The notes: generated from the letters alone by a model not told the origin. 64,000 nucleotides of DNA from Cristatella mucedo (GCA_009760855.2 WPIO01000110.1:257501-321500), one strand, 5' to 3'. Positions 11,669 through 24,662 are shown, numbered from the stretch's first letter. Numbers and translations are program-made.

Positions 11669-13509
11669 ATCCTTGGTAGACAGTTCCCTTTCGTAGACTG
11701 GGATCGAGAGTGATGGCTTGCTATGCTATTATCCTTAGCCATGAAGTTCTCAAACAGTAAGAGGTTTTTGAAGTGCACATGCAAAACCCATTCACACGAT
11801 GACGATCGAATTTCAGCTGATCACCTACGAGAAGAGAGAACACGTGCTAGTCAAGTAGCATGTTTGGGCTGCCCTACTAGTAGCAGTTTAGTTTTATTTT
11901 AGTTTGGTTTTAGAGTTCTGTGCCAATATTCAGGACTGAAAGTCTTGAAGGCAGAATTAACTTCAATAGTTGCTGCGGCGGATTCCGATGGCATAGCTTA
12001 AAATTGCAGCCAGGTACCACCCACACAGAGTTGCTAGCGGATTCTATGGAATAGAACCAGCCGGTGTACAGAAATATGAAAATAAATTCAAAGATTTATT
12101 TAGTGTAACTTTCAAAGTTAGCTTCTTGCAGGCCTAAATTCTGGGTATGGTCGTTTTTTTATCTATCAGGCATCTCGATTAAGTTTGAAAGTGTCTAGTT
12201 CACACGAATTAAGTTAAAATAGCTACTCCTAAAACATTTAAAAGTGGGGGACATCAATTTTTAGCTTCAAATACATGCATCAACTTTTAAATTTTTTGAT
12301 TGCAGATTACCAATCCAAATTTTCAAAAGAGATTTCGTTTACTATGAGAAGCTGAATGTGGTACCAGCTTCAGAGTTGCAATGCAGCCTTCATGTACACG
12401 GCCATGAATGACTCGCTATACTAATTGACCAACTAGCTTTAGAGATCAAACAATTATAGTTATGCTGTTTAAAAAAAGTACCCACTATAGCAAAATAAAA
12501 TTTATATCATAGGTGTTGTTAGGGTACACATTCAATCTCTGCATATCTCACTGAGGATGGTAATGCAAGCTTGTGCTAGCTAATTATTTGCTAAATAGGC
12601 TTGTGTCCGGTTACCACATAATCTTTTAATTCTCACTTAGTTGCGGTAGAGTCGAGTCCCGGTATGGTAGGTTAATTAGTATGAGCACTGAGAACTGTTT
12701 ATGAGGCGACTAATTGCAGTAATTATGGCTGCTTTGATTGGCAAGTAGAAAATTTGTGTGCTCTCGGATTTCTAGATAATCCTATCCTTATAAATCAGAT
12801 TATCAGCTATATCAGCTTTGGATTATTTTTCTTAAGCTTGCAAGAGTAATTAGTAAACCAATAAAGATGATTTTCTAGTTTATCATAGAAAACCATGCTC
12901 ATACAATACTAAAAAAGGCATTGGAATCTGAACCTTGGCTAGAATTCTTAAGCTCCAAGTGAGATGCGTTTGATGTACTACCATGCTAACACGTGTTTTT
13001 ATATAATTTAGGGATCTCATTTGTTTATGCTAGCTGATTTTTACTGAGGTGTATTACCTGAGAAAATTGTAGTTGTGCTTTGTGTCATGGCAGAAATATC
13101 AGATTTCCAGGATTTATGTCGACCTTATGTCAGATGTGGATTTTGGAGCTCATTCTGACCTAAGTAACCAGCAGCTGAGCAAACTGCATCCAAACTGCAT
13201 CGTTTTCATGATTGTCTTTCTTCTCGCCAGCCGCTTCAGCGAATACATAATTTAGCTTTGGCATGGGCGTTTATGTATTAAGTCAAACACTGGGTATCAT
13301 TGGCAGTGGAGTTTCAAGCTATATTTTGAATTTCAGCTTCAGAAGGTCTTGAATATAAAGCGTTTGTTATTTGTGAAAGTAAAGATCTATGGGCACCCGT
13401 TCAAGGATCTGCCATCAGCATGTTCAAGGCCCTGCTATAAGCACTCTTTATAGTGAAGCAAGATTAAGCATGTTAACCCTCTTTCACTGTATGATATGTG
13501 CAAGAGATA
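11669..13509. other. No recognisable gene
   Basis: About 1.8 kb of AT-rich sequence between two LINE fragments. Open frames are short (for example 13,073-13,255 plus) and show no motif. No repeat or RNA gene was recognised. Confidence 0.5.
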
Positions 13510-14357
13510 CGCTCTATCTGTTACGCGACCATCACCACATGCTCACAATTTAGGTGTCGTTTTCTACAGCTGCCTAAATTTTAAAAGCTTCATTCGGAAG
13601 ACTGCTTCTATAGCTAGCCATCACGTCGGATCCCTATCCAAGATTACTAACTGTCTTGTCTTCCTCAGTCGCTTGCAAACAATTTTACTAGCTCCTTATT
13701 TCTGTCTCGGCTTGATTATAGTGATTCCAATTTGGCTGGACTACCAAACAAAGGAAATAGGCCTCGGCAGCTGAATATGAATATGGCTGCAAAGCTAGTC
13801 TTCAAGTCCCAGAGGTCTAAGCACGTGTCTCCTCTGCTAAAAGAGCTAGGATGGATGCCGGATTAGCAATGGATACACAGCAAAGTTCTTACGCTGACCC
13901 ACAAGGCTCGCCACGACTTGGTTCCTCCACACCCAGCTGAACGCTGCATCAGTTTCAGCCTCTTCGCACCCTCAGCTCCTGTGTGGACAATTAATTAGCT
14001 GTTAAAGTCCTCTGCTTAAAGACCGTTGGCGACCGAATCTTTAGGTGTGCAAGTCTTAGACTGTGGAACTCGCTTCCACGATTCTTAGGCAACGACAACG
14101 ACTCTCCTGCTGTCGACTGTGGCACATCCTTTTCAGCGGTCCTGACTTGCTACGTTAATGCGACTCACGACCTCAACTGCTCTACTGACTCTGCTATGCT
14201 TCCCACTTTCTCTTTGTTTCGTGAGACGAAGTCTGATGGCTACCGAATGCGTACCGAAAGCCGCTTAGGCTGTGAGTGGGCTATCCAAAACTCTCCTGCA
14301 TAACACACACACAGTCTTAATGGCTTTGTGGAGTTTCAGACGGAGATACATTACATA
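13510..14357 (+). mobile_element. Family B LINE, 3' fragment
   Basis: A rightward 5'-truncated copy matching the 3' quarter of the long family B element at 29.1-32.6 kb. It begins near the segment equivalent to RPSPHARNQGVVFDSCLNFK, covers the C-terminal domain (KSQR, KELGWMP), and ends with the family 3' end (CGGAGATACATTACAT). Frameshifts and stops are frequent. The next LINE (family A) begins almost immediately after its 3' end. Confidence 0.88.
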
Positions 14358-14369
14358 AGCGCTTGCCTG

Positions 14370-17300
14370 TGGGAAACGTGCAAGATACCCAATACACACC
14401 TCACTATAATTGACATCCTTAATGATAAAACCTCGACCTACTAGCCTTGACTGAGATCTGACTGAAATCAGCTAACTGCCCAACGATAAAAGGCGAAACT
14501 CCATTCCAAGATCAATCAAACCCGGACACAGATTCGCAGCTATCACACGCCAATCCTTCAATTTAAAGCCATTTGCCATCACGTGAAAGTATATTTCCAA
14601 TCCATCGTTTGGAATTCACCTAACAATATGCTGCCGATGGTGGCAGTAGTCTATCGGCAAGATGTTTCCGGTAATATTTGTCTTGAATTTCTCTGATCTC
14701 ATGTCAATTCTGTGAGTAAGAAATTGATCCTTTTCTCGTTATGGGAGTTGTAATGTTATATTCGAAAGCTTATAAGACGCCTTCAGTACTGAACTTCGTG
14801 CACCGACTCAAACATTTTCTTTTGTGGCTCACGTGCATTACCCTACTCACATCAAGGGCCATACACTTTACCAAGTTTTCTCCTACAACTGCATGCTATC
14901 ACAAGCTATTACTACCGAACTCTACTTACATAAAAACATGATGATCTGATTAAGTCTAGAGTGTGTACCTTCCTCCTCACTTAGAGCAACATGCAAATCG
15001 TGAAAACTCAAGACCCTTGACATCGATGCTGTCACCAGGAAAATATATTCTTTGGTCCTGCTTCTAAATCCTTCTTCCGATCTTTTGTGATTGGCTGACT
15101 GCTGCAACGCGACACAAGAAGACTTGATCGTCATCTTTGCACCACTGACTAAGGGCGATGTATATCCTCGCCCAGACGGCCTATAGTTTACTACCGAATA
15201 TAAACTTGCTAGGTATACTAAGCAAAAGCTTGAAAAGTCATACACAAGACGAGGGCAGACTCTGCATCGACAGACGTGCGAGGAATATTCGTAAATCATT
15301 TGATTGTTTTTAATTTTTAATTTTAGTTTTTTAATTGTAAACCAATCGATCCAGTGAAGTCCCAGTTTTGCTCCGATAAAAAATAACTATAATAATAATA
15401 ATATAAATATAAAAACATTCGCGAATCACAGACTAACAACTTTAAATGTGTGGTTTCGTTGAATTGATGGTACTGCCCCTAACACCCCAGCCTGTGACAG
15501 GGCTCTGCCTAAATGTTCTGGTCAGCTGGTACTAGGCCGACTAGCCAATTGGAGAGCAGCATTCCAACTGCTAGGCGTTAGCAGCAACACTAAGGAATCA
15601 TAGCACAGCGATCCGGAACCGCAGGTGATAGAAGGGCCGGTTCTGCTGGACGTGAGTTTCGCATTTCCGGTTTGGTGCATAGTCGAATAAACTGGTGATA
15701 TTGCTCGTCGGCCAGCATTCTGTGCAGTGGGCGACAGCAACAAAACTGCAAGATGCTGGTGGCTGCGATCAACCGTATTCTTAACCACTCTCAAGTTAAC
15801 TCCTTATTTAATTGACCTTGTGTCAAATAGATGAAATCGGGGATTCCACTCCTAGGATGGCAGCATCGCCTCTGGAATAATTTCTATCAATTCCTTGCTG
15901 AACCACAATTCAAGGAGGCCACAAGTTACCTCCTATTGAAGTTTGTATCGTAGACCTAGTGCTGCCATGGACGGCTCGCATCGTACCTATGTCCTTGGCT
16001 TGCAGTTAGGTCTCTGAACGTTTCAAAAAAGCTGTTGATAGGCCAATAATTATGAAAGCAGCACTAGACCTAGAGGACTTTAGCAGATTGCGACCAGTTT
16101 CCCTTCTACCGCTCCTTTTAAAGAAACAAAAACAAGTTTTCCGAGACCAGCTGAACTCGTAAACTAAAACTTTCCACCTAGCTAGATAAGTTCAAGTCTG
16201 GTTTTAGAGCTAATCACTTTACAGAGTCAGCATTGCTTTGGGTGTACATACTGAGGAATGCAAACATCGGTATAGTCCCTCTGATTTTTGTACTCGATCT
16301 TTTAGCAGGTTTACAGTTACAACCGATCACCAAGCCCTTCTAGACCTCATCTTATCTCTCGCTTGGCTATTACTAATCCTACAAGGTAACGGCTCAGGTG
16401 AGATATTTCACAATTATCTCAGTAGGAGACTCCAGAGTATTGATGTGAATGGTGAAAGATTCAAGCTCTACTGAAGTATGGGAAGCATCAGGGTTATGGG
16501 CTTGTACGGTTATTTTCATAGTTTATACTCTCCCTGTTGAAAAAATGATATTTTATTCCTTTTCTTTTATGCCTGCCAGCCCTATAGCATGTAGAATTAT
16601 CTCAACAACCAGCTGCGTGCATTGATATTATGCTCAAGTGCATGGCCGGGAACTTTTTTCATCGAATGATCATAAAACCAACTTACTAGTTATAGGCAAA
16701 CCAAGTATAATTAAGCACCTAGAAAGAGATTGAGTTCTTTGAGGGGGCTTTATAAAGTGCATTATTATTATTTATATTATAATTCAGAAATTCTAAAGTA
16801 TGTTGTTCAAACTTGGCTCTGCCACCATAGCTCCCGTTAAGGCATCACGAAATCTAAGTGTCCTGCTCCAAAGATAGCTTTCTTAAGGCAACTAGATCAG
16901 ATCGACTGTCAAATCCGCCTTCAATTAAGTTCATTTCATCGCTTAAATTAGCACTTGCTAAGGCAGTTGTAATAAATCTAAATTAGTCCGTGCCGCTGGG
17001 AAATACAGTCTGGATTAATTTAAGTCACGGCATGCTGATTCACTGGTGTGTGCAATTAGGTGCTTGCAATAAGTGAGTACTCTGCAGCTAGGTTTTGCCT
17101 GTGGCGAGCGTTCATTTCATTGATCGACGAAATCGGCTCTAAAATCAAGTCTGCCTACTTTCAGCTATATAACATTGCTACAATTAGTGCTGGATTAGAT
17201 AGGGATACCGCATCTAAATTGATCCAGGCATTTGTGACATCCCGTCTTGACTTCTGCAACTCACTGCTTGCTGGCCTACCGGCATGTTCAATCAGGCGCT

Positions 17301-17935
17301 TACAGCTGGTGCAAAACTCTGCAGATAGGCTTGTCTGTCGTGAGCGTCCCAGTTGCCTCATCACACCACTTCTCGCCGACCGGCAATGGCTACAAGTCGA
17401 GCAACAGATTGACTTCAAGGTTTCGTCGCTCACGCTTAGGTCCCTTTATTCTTTGGCTCCCGCCTACCTTTCAGATGTACTGCCCCACCAGACAAAGAAT
17501 TCTACCGCTGCTTTTTGGATTCTAACTGTTTGCCTATCCGTAATACAAAGCTCAAATGTTTTGGACACCGTGCAATTTAATTCATATGCTCCCAAAGCGT
17601 GGAACTCACTCTCTTCTTGCGTCTCGACATCCCCTGACTTCACGACATTTAAAAAGACATTACAATGACACATTTACAAGAGCATTTATTGGGTCCCTGT
17701 GATTCGTCCTTTACGTGTTAATGCGTGCACTGCGACACTGTTGCATGCTGTAACTAACCACACTTGCATGATTACTGTGTGCATGTCACTCCTAAGCATG
17801 TTTTCACGCTGTTTATCAACCATTATACCACCCAACAATCGATCGCGTTTTCTTTGTAGCTAATTTAAAGTGGATAGAAAGAAAATGAGTTTTCTGAGAG
17901 CACTAAATCGAGTAAATTATTATTATTATTACATC
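14370..17935 (+). mobile_element. Family A LINE, nearly full-length but heavily decayed
   Basis: Pieces of all parts can be followed rightward: endonuclease remnants (LTEI near 14,460; a VAVVYR strand near 14,645; a THSHQG-type segment near 14,840), a long linker to about 15,830 (with INRILNHSQ), the RT start (LRPVSLLP near 16,095; FKSGFRANHFTESALL near 16,195; SRRLQSIDVNGERFK near 16,425), the C-terminal domain at 17,110-17,670, the tail (GTTTTCTGAGAGCAC near 17,890) and an (ATT)n run ending at 17,935. Numerous stops and frameshifts are present. AT-rich sequence at 15,300-15,420 may be a small insertion. Confidence 0.8.
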
Positions 17936-17936
17936 A

Positions 17937-18053
17937 CGCCGCTTCTTGCTGACATGCAAGTGGCTCCCAGTTAAGTAGAGCATCGAATTATGTCGCTCAC
18001 TTTTAGCTCTCTTTTTATTCCTTGGCTCCAGCTCCTACTTTTGTGATCTACTT
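17937..18053 (+). mobile_element. Family A LINE, 5' part of a split copy
   Basis: Begins directly after the (ATT)n tail of the preceding copy and matches the RT C-terminal block (ITPLLADMQ, then SLTFSSL). The match stops at about 18,053. The remainder of a similar copy reappears at 19,155-19,618, so this may be one copy interrupted by about 1.1 kb of other DNA. Confidence 0.7.
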
Positions 18054-18984
18054 AAAATGGTTGGTATGCCACAGACACAGTGGCTTGGAGGTTACCTACG
18101 ATCGAGACGGCGTCATGACTTTCAGCCACCATTTCATCGACAGTGTCGATTTCAAACAGGAAATGTTAGTCGTGTCCGCATGCTTTTTTGGTGGCCGGTG
18201 GTTTGTCTACGATGATTTTTTTTGTTCTGTACGTGTTTCTCCGGCTCTCATTTTTCTCTTTCTGCCTGCATCAGGTCGAACCGTGTCTCTCACTAATCGA
18301 TGCAAAAAATGACAAGCGCGATCCCTCTGTGCTGCCATGCCAGACATCGAAACTGTTTCGTGGACCATGAACATGTTTTTTTTCATAATAATGTCACGCA
18401 TCTGTGCTATCTGTTTATTTCCTGCGAAGCATGTCCTCTGGGTTACATACCCAGTATGTGCCATGCCACTTATGATTTACTCCTGTGGTTTAAGGCATCA
18501 CGTGTTTCTTGGTACGTTGGCTATGTCGCAGATCCTGTGCATCACATATGCTGACCTCGCAAGGCTACCTTGTCGAGGTCATTGAAGTACCGACGGATGC
18601 TCATGCTGTACGACATGACCTTCTTTAAGGCGAGAATAATAAAAAGTGATAAAATTCCGCCTGTCAAGTTGCAGTCACAACATCAGAAAGCTATCGAGTC
18701 GTCTGAAATATTCATCACGAGGAACCACATAGCTAGCTAGACAGGGAAAGACCACAGATAATCTGTAGGTGAACCTTGGGCTGTTGGAGGCAGCCTCCTC
18801 CATAGATGGGGTGCTCTTCCCTCTCTCTCTCTACTAGTGTCAGTTCGCCTCGTGGTTCAGTCGCCAGAGGAAAACTCGTGAGCTTCGCATCATTACTGAC
18901 AAGGAATTTCTACATTACAAAGAAAACTATATTGCACCAATTAAACAAGATCTCTCTGTCACTTAGATCTCTCAGCAGCCTGCT
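18054..18984. other. Sequence interrupting a family A LINE; not identified
   Basis: About 930 bp between two halves of a family A LINE. Open frames occur on both strands around 18,190-18,590 but none is recognisable. A short CT-rich run lies at 18,822-18,834. It may be an older insertion of an unrecognised element, into which or next to which the SINE-like element at 18,985 was placed. Confidence 0.4.
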
Positions 18985-19140
18985 GCATTGGTTTGGCCGA
19001 GGGGTTAAGCGGCTACCTTTTAACGACCGATGTCAAGATGGATGCATTTGATGACCGAGGTCGTGGGCTAAGTCGTTCGGCATATGTCAAGTCCGTGGAT
19101 GGAGATTAAATTTTCTTAGGGCATTGTAAAAAGGAGTTTT
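18985..19140 (+). mobile_element. Candidate tRNA-derived SINE with a family A LINE-like tail
   Basis: A pol III A-box-like motif TGGCCGAGGGG (18,994-19,004, as in class II Leu/Ser tRNAs) is followed about 55 bp later by a degenerate B-box/T-arm-like motif around 19,059-19,075. After a GGCATATG core (19,079-19,086) the element ends with GAGATTAAATTTTCTTAGGG, close to the 3' end of family A LINEs (GAGATTAAGTTCTCTGAGGG). A second diverged copy lies at 63,385-63,530. A tRNA head plus a LINE 3' tail is the standard SINE layout in which the SINE borrows the LINE's reverse transcriptase. Confidence 0.5.
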
Positions 19141-19154
19141 TTATTTAATGTTTA

Positions 19155-19618
19155 GTTATGTAGTCCCGAATCAGGCCATGTGTCGTGCCTCACACTTTCC
19201 CGAATCTAATCGTTTAGCTACACCTCGTATGAACCTCAATCCCTTTGGAGACTGTGCCTCAAGTTTATATGCTCCCAGAGCCTGTAGCTCACTTCCGACT
19301 GGGATCACAACATCTCATGACTTAACACAATTTGTAAAAGCTTAAATGCATCTATCGATTACAAGATTTAATGTGTCCATGTGCTTTTCCCAGAGTGTGC
19401 TTATGCTTGCTGACCTTGTGCATATAATGACACTAATCATCTTTGCATCTAGACCCTGTGCATGTCACCTTTATGTGAAACCTGTTAACATTAAGCATGC
19501 TACAGATAGCCAGTCAATCATGCTTCATTTGCAGCATATGTACAGAGCTCGGAAATAAATTAAGTTTTCTGAGGGCGCCATGTACATGTATTACTATTAT
19601 TTGTATTGATATTATTAA
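19155..19618 (+). mobile_element. Family A LINE, 3' part of a split copy
   Basis: Matches the end of the RT C-terminal domain (SHFPESNRLATPRMNL, then SLYAPRACSSLP), the 3' untranslated region and the tail (AATTAAGTTTTCTGAGGGCG at about 19,558), followed by a degraded (ATT)n run to 19,618. It probably belongs with the piece at 17,937-18,053. Confidence 0.8.
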
Positions 19619-20861
19619 CTACACGTCAGAGACTTCCTTTCAGTTCAAGCTTTCTAAATATTTATTTTCCGGTTAATTTTCCGTGATTGAAGGCTTTCAC
19701 TGCTGGTCAAAGCTTGTACCAAGAGAAACCTTTTTAATTATCCAAACCTATAAAGATGTCTTTTTGCAGCATAAAAATGTCTCATGCTTCCACTGTGCAG
19801 CCGCAATTTTGAAAAATGTTAAAAAAATGCACGAAAATAAAAGTGTGCAGCAAAGCTAAAGATTAAAGGAATACCCGTGTGCATATAAAATTGACCATTA
19901 AAAATGTTTCCCTTAGGGCTAAAATTGAAAGCAGTTCCGGGTGCTTGTGCTCTGAGGGATATTGCAGTAGCTTTTAGATGCATAGGATTTTAAACCCACT
20001 AAAGTCTAGCTAAGCGTTACCATCATTTAAACTATCAGAACAATAAAGTGATAAAAATCTGTAAACACGAGTCCCAATCCTGTATATTACACACTTCAAA
20101 ATATACTTACGGTCAGTAAAAAGCTATGAAATACAGTATCAAATTAGAAAATTACTGAATTAGCAATGTACAAATTGTGCATAATTTCAAAAAAATGCAT
20201 TAGTTTTTATTTGCATCTACACGGCTGGAAATATTTTAAAAACCCGATAATTTCCGCAAAGTAACACGTGACAAGGTTTACTTAAATATGGCCTTGCCAT
20301 AAGTCCACATGTTGGCGTGTTAACGTAGCGTTGAACGTTTTTTATTAAGCACCTATATACCAAGAGTTATACACATCTTTCTCCTCATCACTTGAATTAA
20401 TTACCGGAGGAGTGCGAAGCAAGACACGATTCTCTTCACGTGCCTACTCTCAGAATGAGGCAGTTGTATGCACTTCCTTTGCAAACGTACCTCAAACCAG
20501 CCAAATAATGGAAGAGCAAACACAATATACGAAATTTCAGCAATTTTTCTTTCATTAAATTTAATTTATTGCAATTACCTTATTCTAGTAGCATATTTAA
20601 AATTTTAAGCAGAAATTAGGTAAAGACACTTTAATTATTCTCTTTGTGGTTGCACAAAGCTGGTTATGTCACTTTCAGCCTCCAAACGAAGCTGAAAGTT
20701 TAGCCCGCCCTATAGTATGGCAAATTCCATTGGAACTTCCAAGTTTGTCGGCTTTGCTAGCCAAAACGAATCATAAGATTAAGATACATTTATTTACTGA
20801 ATGCTTGATTTGCCTCTTTTCCAATACAAAGGTGCATGCGGAGCTGTAATCTCGAAGAACA
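19619..20861. other. No recognisable gene
   Basis: AT-rich sequence downstream (in minus-strand terms) of the candidate last exon at 20,862-21,144, so part may be 3' untranslated sequence of that gene. No other feature recognised. Confidence 0.45.
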
Positions 20862-21144
20862 TCAGGCATCAAACGTGAAGCCGGTAATTGTGACTGCTTG
20901 ATCGTAACTTGGTAGATCGTCAGTGACCACTGAGAGAGGACCATTTTTAGATATTCTCATGTTATACTGCTGTGCCAAATTAGGCGGTAAGGACGCTGAT
21001 CTCAGTGAAATCGGGGCCGATGTTTCGGAGCCAACGTTTGGAATGGCCCTGCGGCTGAAAGCAAAAGCAATGACGCTGAAAAGTGAATCTCTCAACTCAG
21101 CGGATGGGCAGCTTCTGGGGTTGAGAGCGTGGTTATGGCATGGG
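20862..21144 (-). CDS. Candidate last exon with LPSY tail motif (gene B)
   Basis: An acceptor (AACTATCAG, AG at 21,146-21,145) opens a leftward frame in phase 2; 93 codons follow to TGA at 20,864-20,862. The peptide is polar, Ser/Pro-rich and without a clear membrane segment, as expected of a cytoplasmic tail. Near its C-terminus it carries DDLPSYDQAV. (P/L)PxY motifs bind WW domains, notably those of NEDD4-family ubiquitin ligases, and are common in membrane-protein tails. The last exon at 39,249-39,771 opens in the same phase and has PPQYDT at the corresponding place, which supports a shared gene family. The exon with a membrane segment at 28,673-28,827 could be upstream in the same gene. 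The exact acceptor is inferred. Confidence 0.45.
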
Positions 21145-22589
21145 CTGATAGTTTAAATGGGTATAGCATAGATCACTAGCGCCATTATGTTCGGGATTGA
21201 GTTACAAAATCACAATCCAGACAGTGGTATAAGTCCTGCTCAGGAAATCCTAAATTCACCAATGCAAGCCCCGCCATGATATCAATGCAAGTTTTAATAG
21301 CGACCCCTTTGGGTATAATCATGGGCAAACTGAGGCTCGATTTTTGAATCAGCATATGCTGGTCACATAGTTTGTCAAATGATAATGGTTATGCGATATA
21401 TGTAATCCTCATGGTAAGTGAAAGCACGCAATTTGACTACATACAAAATTTCAGCCCTACTAAGCAAAGGCAGCAGCTAAATTTTTAAGATTATTACAGG
21501 TATGCTGAATTAGTTATCACTTTATTTAAGATTTTCGTAAAGTAACTGAGCTCGTTTAAAAGGAAACAATCATCAGAGAATAAGAATGAGATTCTTATTG
21601 AAAGCAATAAACTTTGTACCAATGAACACTGTTTTTAGGCACAGTATTATTTCAATTGGCTTTTTAAGAAAAATAAATAAAGAGAATAGGCAATAAAATA
21701 AACGCAATGACGGTACTATTTACATCAAATATGGTAGAGTCATTGCAATTTCTTCTACTCTTGTTTTCAAAGTTTTGTTCACCGTTCAATTGAGAGCTTC
21801 AATTCAGAGCTTCAATTCAATTAAATGGTAAATTTTCAGCATCGGAAAGTATAATTTTCCCTAAATTTTAAAATATAGACAGACCTTTATGCATTTACAA
21901 TAGTCATACCTATTCCAGTGCAATGCTAATTGTGTAGTTTTATTTACATGCTAGAACGCATTTCGTCAACTCTGTAAACGTAAACTAGCATTTAGAAGAA
22001 CTGCCTTGGTTGCTACTCTACCCCTAGACAATAAACTGCATCATTATAACGCCTCAGCATTTACAGGGATGAATAAAAGCCATAAATTTCACTTTTTCTA
22101 AGTAAAATGAGACTTGTTAACAAATTGGATTGAGTAACGTAAGCTTTCCAATGACTTGGGGTGCTAAAAGTACTTGCTTTGCAGCTTTTCTGGTAGTTTG
22201 CCTCACGTTTATGCTGTATCTGTTTCCATACTGCGCTGCTAATGTCTGTAGGGTTTCATAGTACTTATAGACGATAAGGAAATTGGGTACTTAATAATGA
22301 GAAAGAAATACGTATATATACATATATTTACGAAAATGTATATCCTTGGTTGGTGGATTTACTTGCTTATACTTTTTCCGAGCTCTGAAAAAACGACTGC
22401 CAGTTTAAAGAATTGATTGCATTCTTAGTCATTAATCTACCGAGGTCTGTATTGAGCTCTGCTGGCCCAATATATTGTTAAGACAAAACACCCAAGTAAG
22501 CTGTTGGATTGTTTTGGCGAGGCAGCTGGCCGATTAACTCAGCCCGGTTTAATAAGGGCAAGTTTGAGCAGAATTGTGTGCACTGACTG
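21145..22589. other. No recognisable gene; probable intron
   Basis: AT-rich, with only short open frames. If the exon at 20,862-21,144 is real, this is its upstream intron. Confidence 0.45.
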
Positions 22590-22721
22590 AATCATTCTCT
22601 GTTGTGGCTCCTGTGCATAACCATACTCACATCAAGGTTCACAGACTTGAACGTTTTATAATCTAAAAATGCTTGCTATCATAACCTGTTATTACCTAGT
22701 TCTTCTAATCTGTCCGTATAC

Positions 22722-22770
22722 TGATAATAATAATAGCGGACTTGATAAAGCGCCCTCAGAGAACTCAATC
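22722..22770 (-). mobile_element. Short family A LINE 3' end, nested and reversed
   Basis: On the plus strand the order is TAATAATAAT, then CTTGATAAAGCGCCCTCAGA and GAACTCAATCTC, which is the reverse complement of the family A tail. Only about 50 bp are present, an extreme 5' truncation, placed inside the older rightward copy. Confidence 0.8.
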
Positions 22771-23837
22771 TCTCATTCAGTCTGCAGTTTGTGGCTTCTT
22801 TCACAGCTAAAGTCACATGCGAATCGTGAAACCTGACGCTTGAAATCGAACCTCTCCACGAGATAATATCGTCTTCACAACCAGCCGCTCAATCCTCCCT
22901 CTGACCTGCAATCATTGTTGGTACATTGCTACACAAGTACGCTAGCTGACATGCTCGTCGAGTTTGAGCCTCTTACTGAGCACACAATGAACCCTCGCCC
23001 AGTTGGCTTATGGTTTACCACAGACATTAAACTAGCTGGTTAACTAAGCACAAGTTTCAAGCAGCATATACGAGATCAGGACTGTCTTTCCATCTAGAGG
23101 CGCACGAGTAATTTCGCAGATCGTAGCTGTCAGCCCTAGCTAAGCTTAAGTCTAGCTTAGAGAGAAGTATCGTTTAATCACAGATGCACAATACAAAAAC
23201 ACTGATGTCTAAGATCAACCGTCTTCTTAACTGCATCCAGGTTAGTTCTTTATCTAATGATCCTTGTAGAAATCTAGCTGATTGCTTCTATAGCTACTTT
23301 GTCAGAAAGATAAACAAAATCAGAGAGTCCGTGCCTCACTTGGAATAATTCCTTCTGGATTTCCGGAATCACATTAAAATTAGCCCAATTGACTCGATGC
23401 TCGAAATTACACCAAGCACTGTAACGTCAACATTTGAGTCTACATTGTAACGTCTACATTCGAGGAGGCCACGAGTGACCTCATCTCAAATTTAATCTCT
23501 CAATCAAAATAGACTTACAGCCCTCTGAACCGTATAACCACGGTCCTACTTATACGATGCATAGATCTACTGCTTTCAAGCTTCGCTAACAAGCCAAGAA
23601 TGCCATTAGTCAAAGATGTCTCGGCCTCTTTAAAAGAGCCTGTGATTAGATAGCAATTAGGAACACAAAATTTGACCAAGAAACTTGAGCAGCTTCCATT
23701 CAGACTCCCTTCATCCGTTCCAGTCAAAGACACTGAAACAAGTTATGGCAGATCAGTTTAACTCTTACCTTATAACTTGTAAACTAGCAAGTAAGTAGCT
23801 GTCTCATTGTATAGCTGATAGCTCCACAGTGTAAGTA

Positions 23838-24662
23838 TTGCTTAGAGTTTGCAACGACCTTGGCAGGGATTCAGACTCAGGTCAGGTCTCTCTGCTAGCT
23901 TCGCTTGATCTTTCGGCAAACGTTCGATACTTTAGATCACAAGAGTTTCTCGTGCGCCTCCAATCGTGCTTGTTCATCAATGGTGCTGTACTACGACGGT
24001 ATAAATTCCATCTCAGTAAGTGGGGGACTCCAAAGTATGGATGTGAACCGAGCAAGATCAAGGGTGTATTCCTTGAAGTATGGGGTACCCCAGTGCTCTG
24101 TACGTCCAAGTTGGTCCATGCATTCGTGACACCCCATCTCGACTTCTGCAACTCACTGCTCACTGGCCTACCAGCATGTGCGATCAGGCGATTGCAGCTG
24201 TTGGAAAACTCTGCAGCTAGGCTTGTCTGTCGTGAGCGTCGCACTTGCCACATTACTCCGTTTCTCGCCGACCTGCACTGGCTACCAGTCAAGCAACGGA
24301 TTGACTTCATGGTTTTGTCGCTCACTTTTAGGTCCTTTCAATCTATGGCTCCAGCCTACATTTCAGATATACTACCCCATCAGGTCAAGCATCGTACCAC
24401 CTGCTTTTCGGAATCCAACAGTATACAAATACCTCGTACAAACCTTAAATCCTTTGGAGACCGTGCATTTAGTTCGTATGCTCCCAAAGCCTGGAACTCC
24501 ATCCCGACCTGCGTCAGAACATCCCCTGACCTGACCGCATTTAAAAGAAACTTAAAACACACTTATTTAGGACAGCATTTAGTGGGTCCCTTTGATTCGT
24601 CCTTCATGTGCTTGTGCGTGCTTATACTGTACATGCTGCCACTAACCACATTTGCATGCTGA
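23838..24662 (+). pseudogene. Deleted RT frame of the 22.6-24.8 kb LINE
   Basis: A 274-codon open frame joins the N-terminal edge of the RT (LRVCNDLGRDSDSGQVSLLA) to the C-terminal domain (PHLDFCNSLLTGLPACAIRR onward) across the internal deletion. The joined frame is long and stop-free, but it has no YxDD box and cannot be an active reverse transcriptase. Its first part also shows a local frameshift relative to the family. Confidence 0.7.

Noticed and set aside
18207-18585. Overlapping frames on both strands within the sequence interrupting a LINE
   Set aside because: No recognisable motif, and mutual overlap; likely chance.
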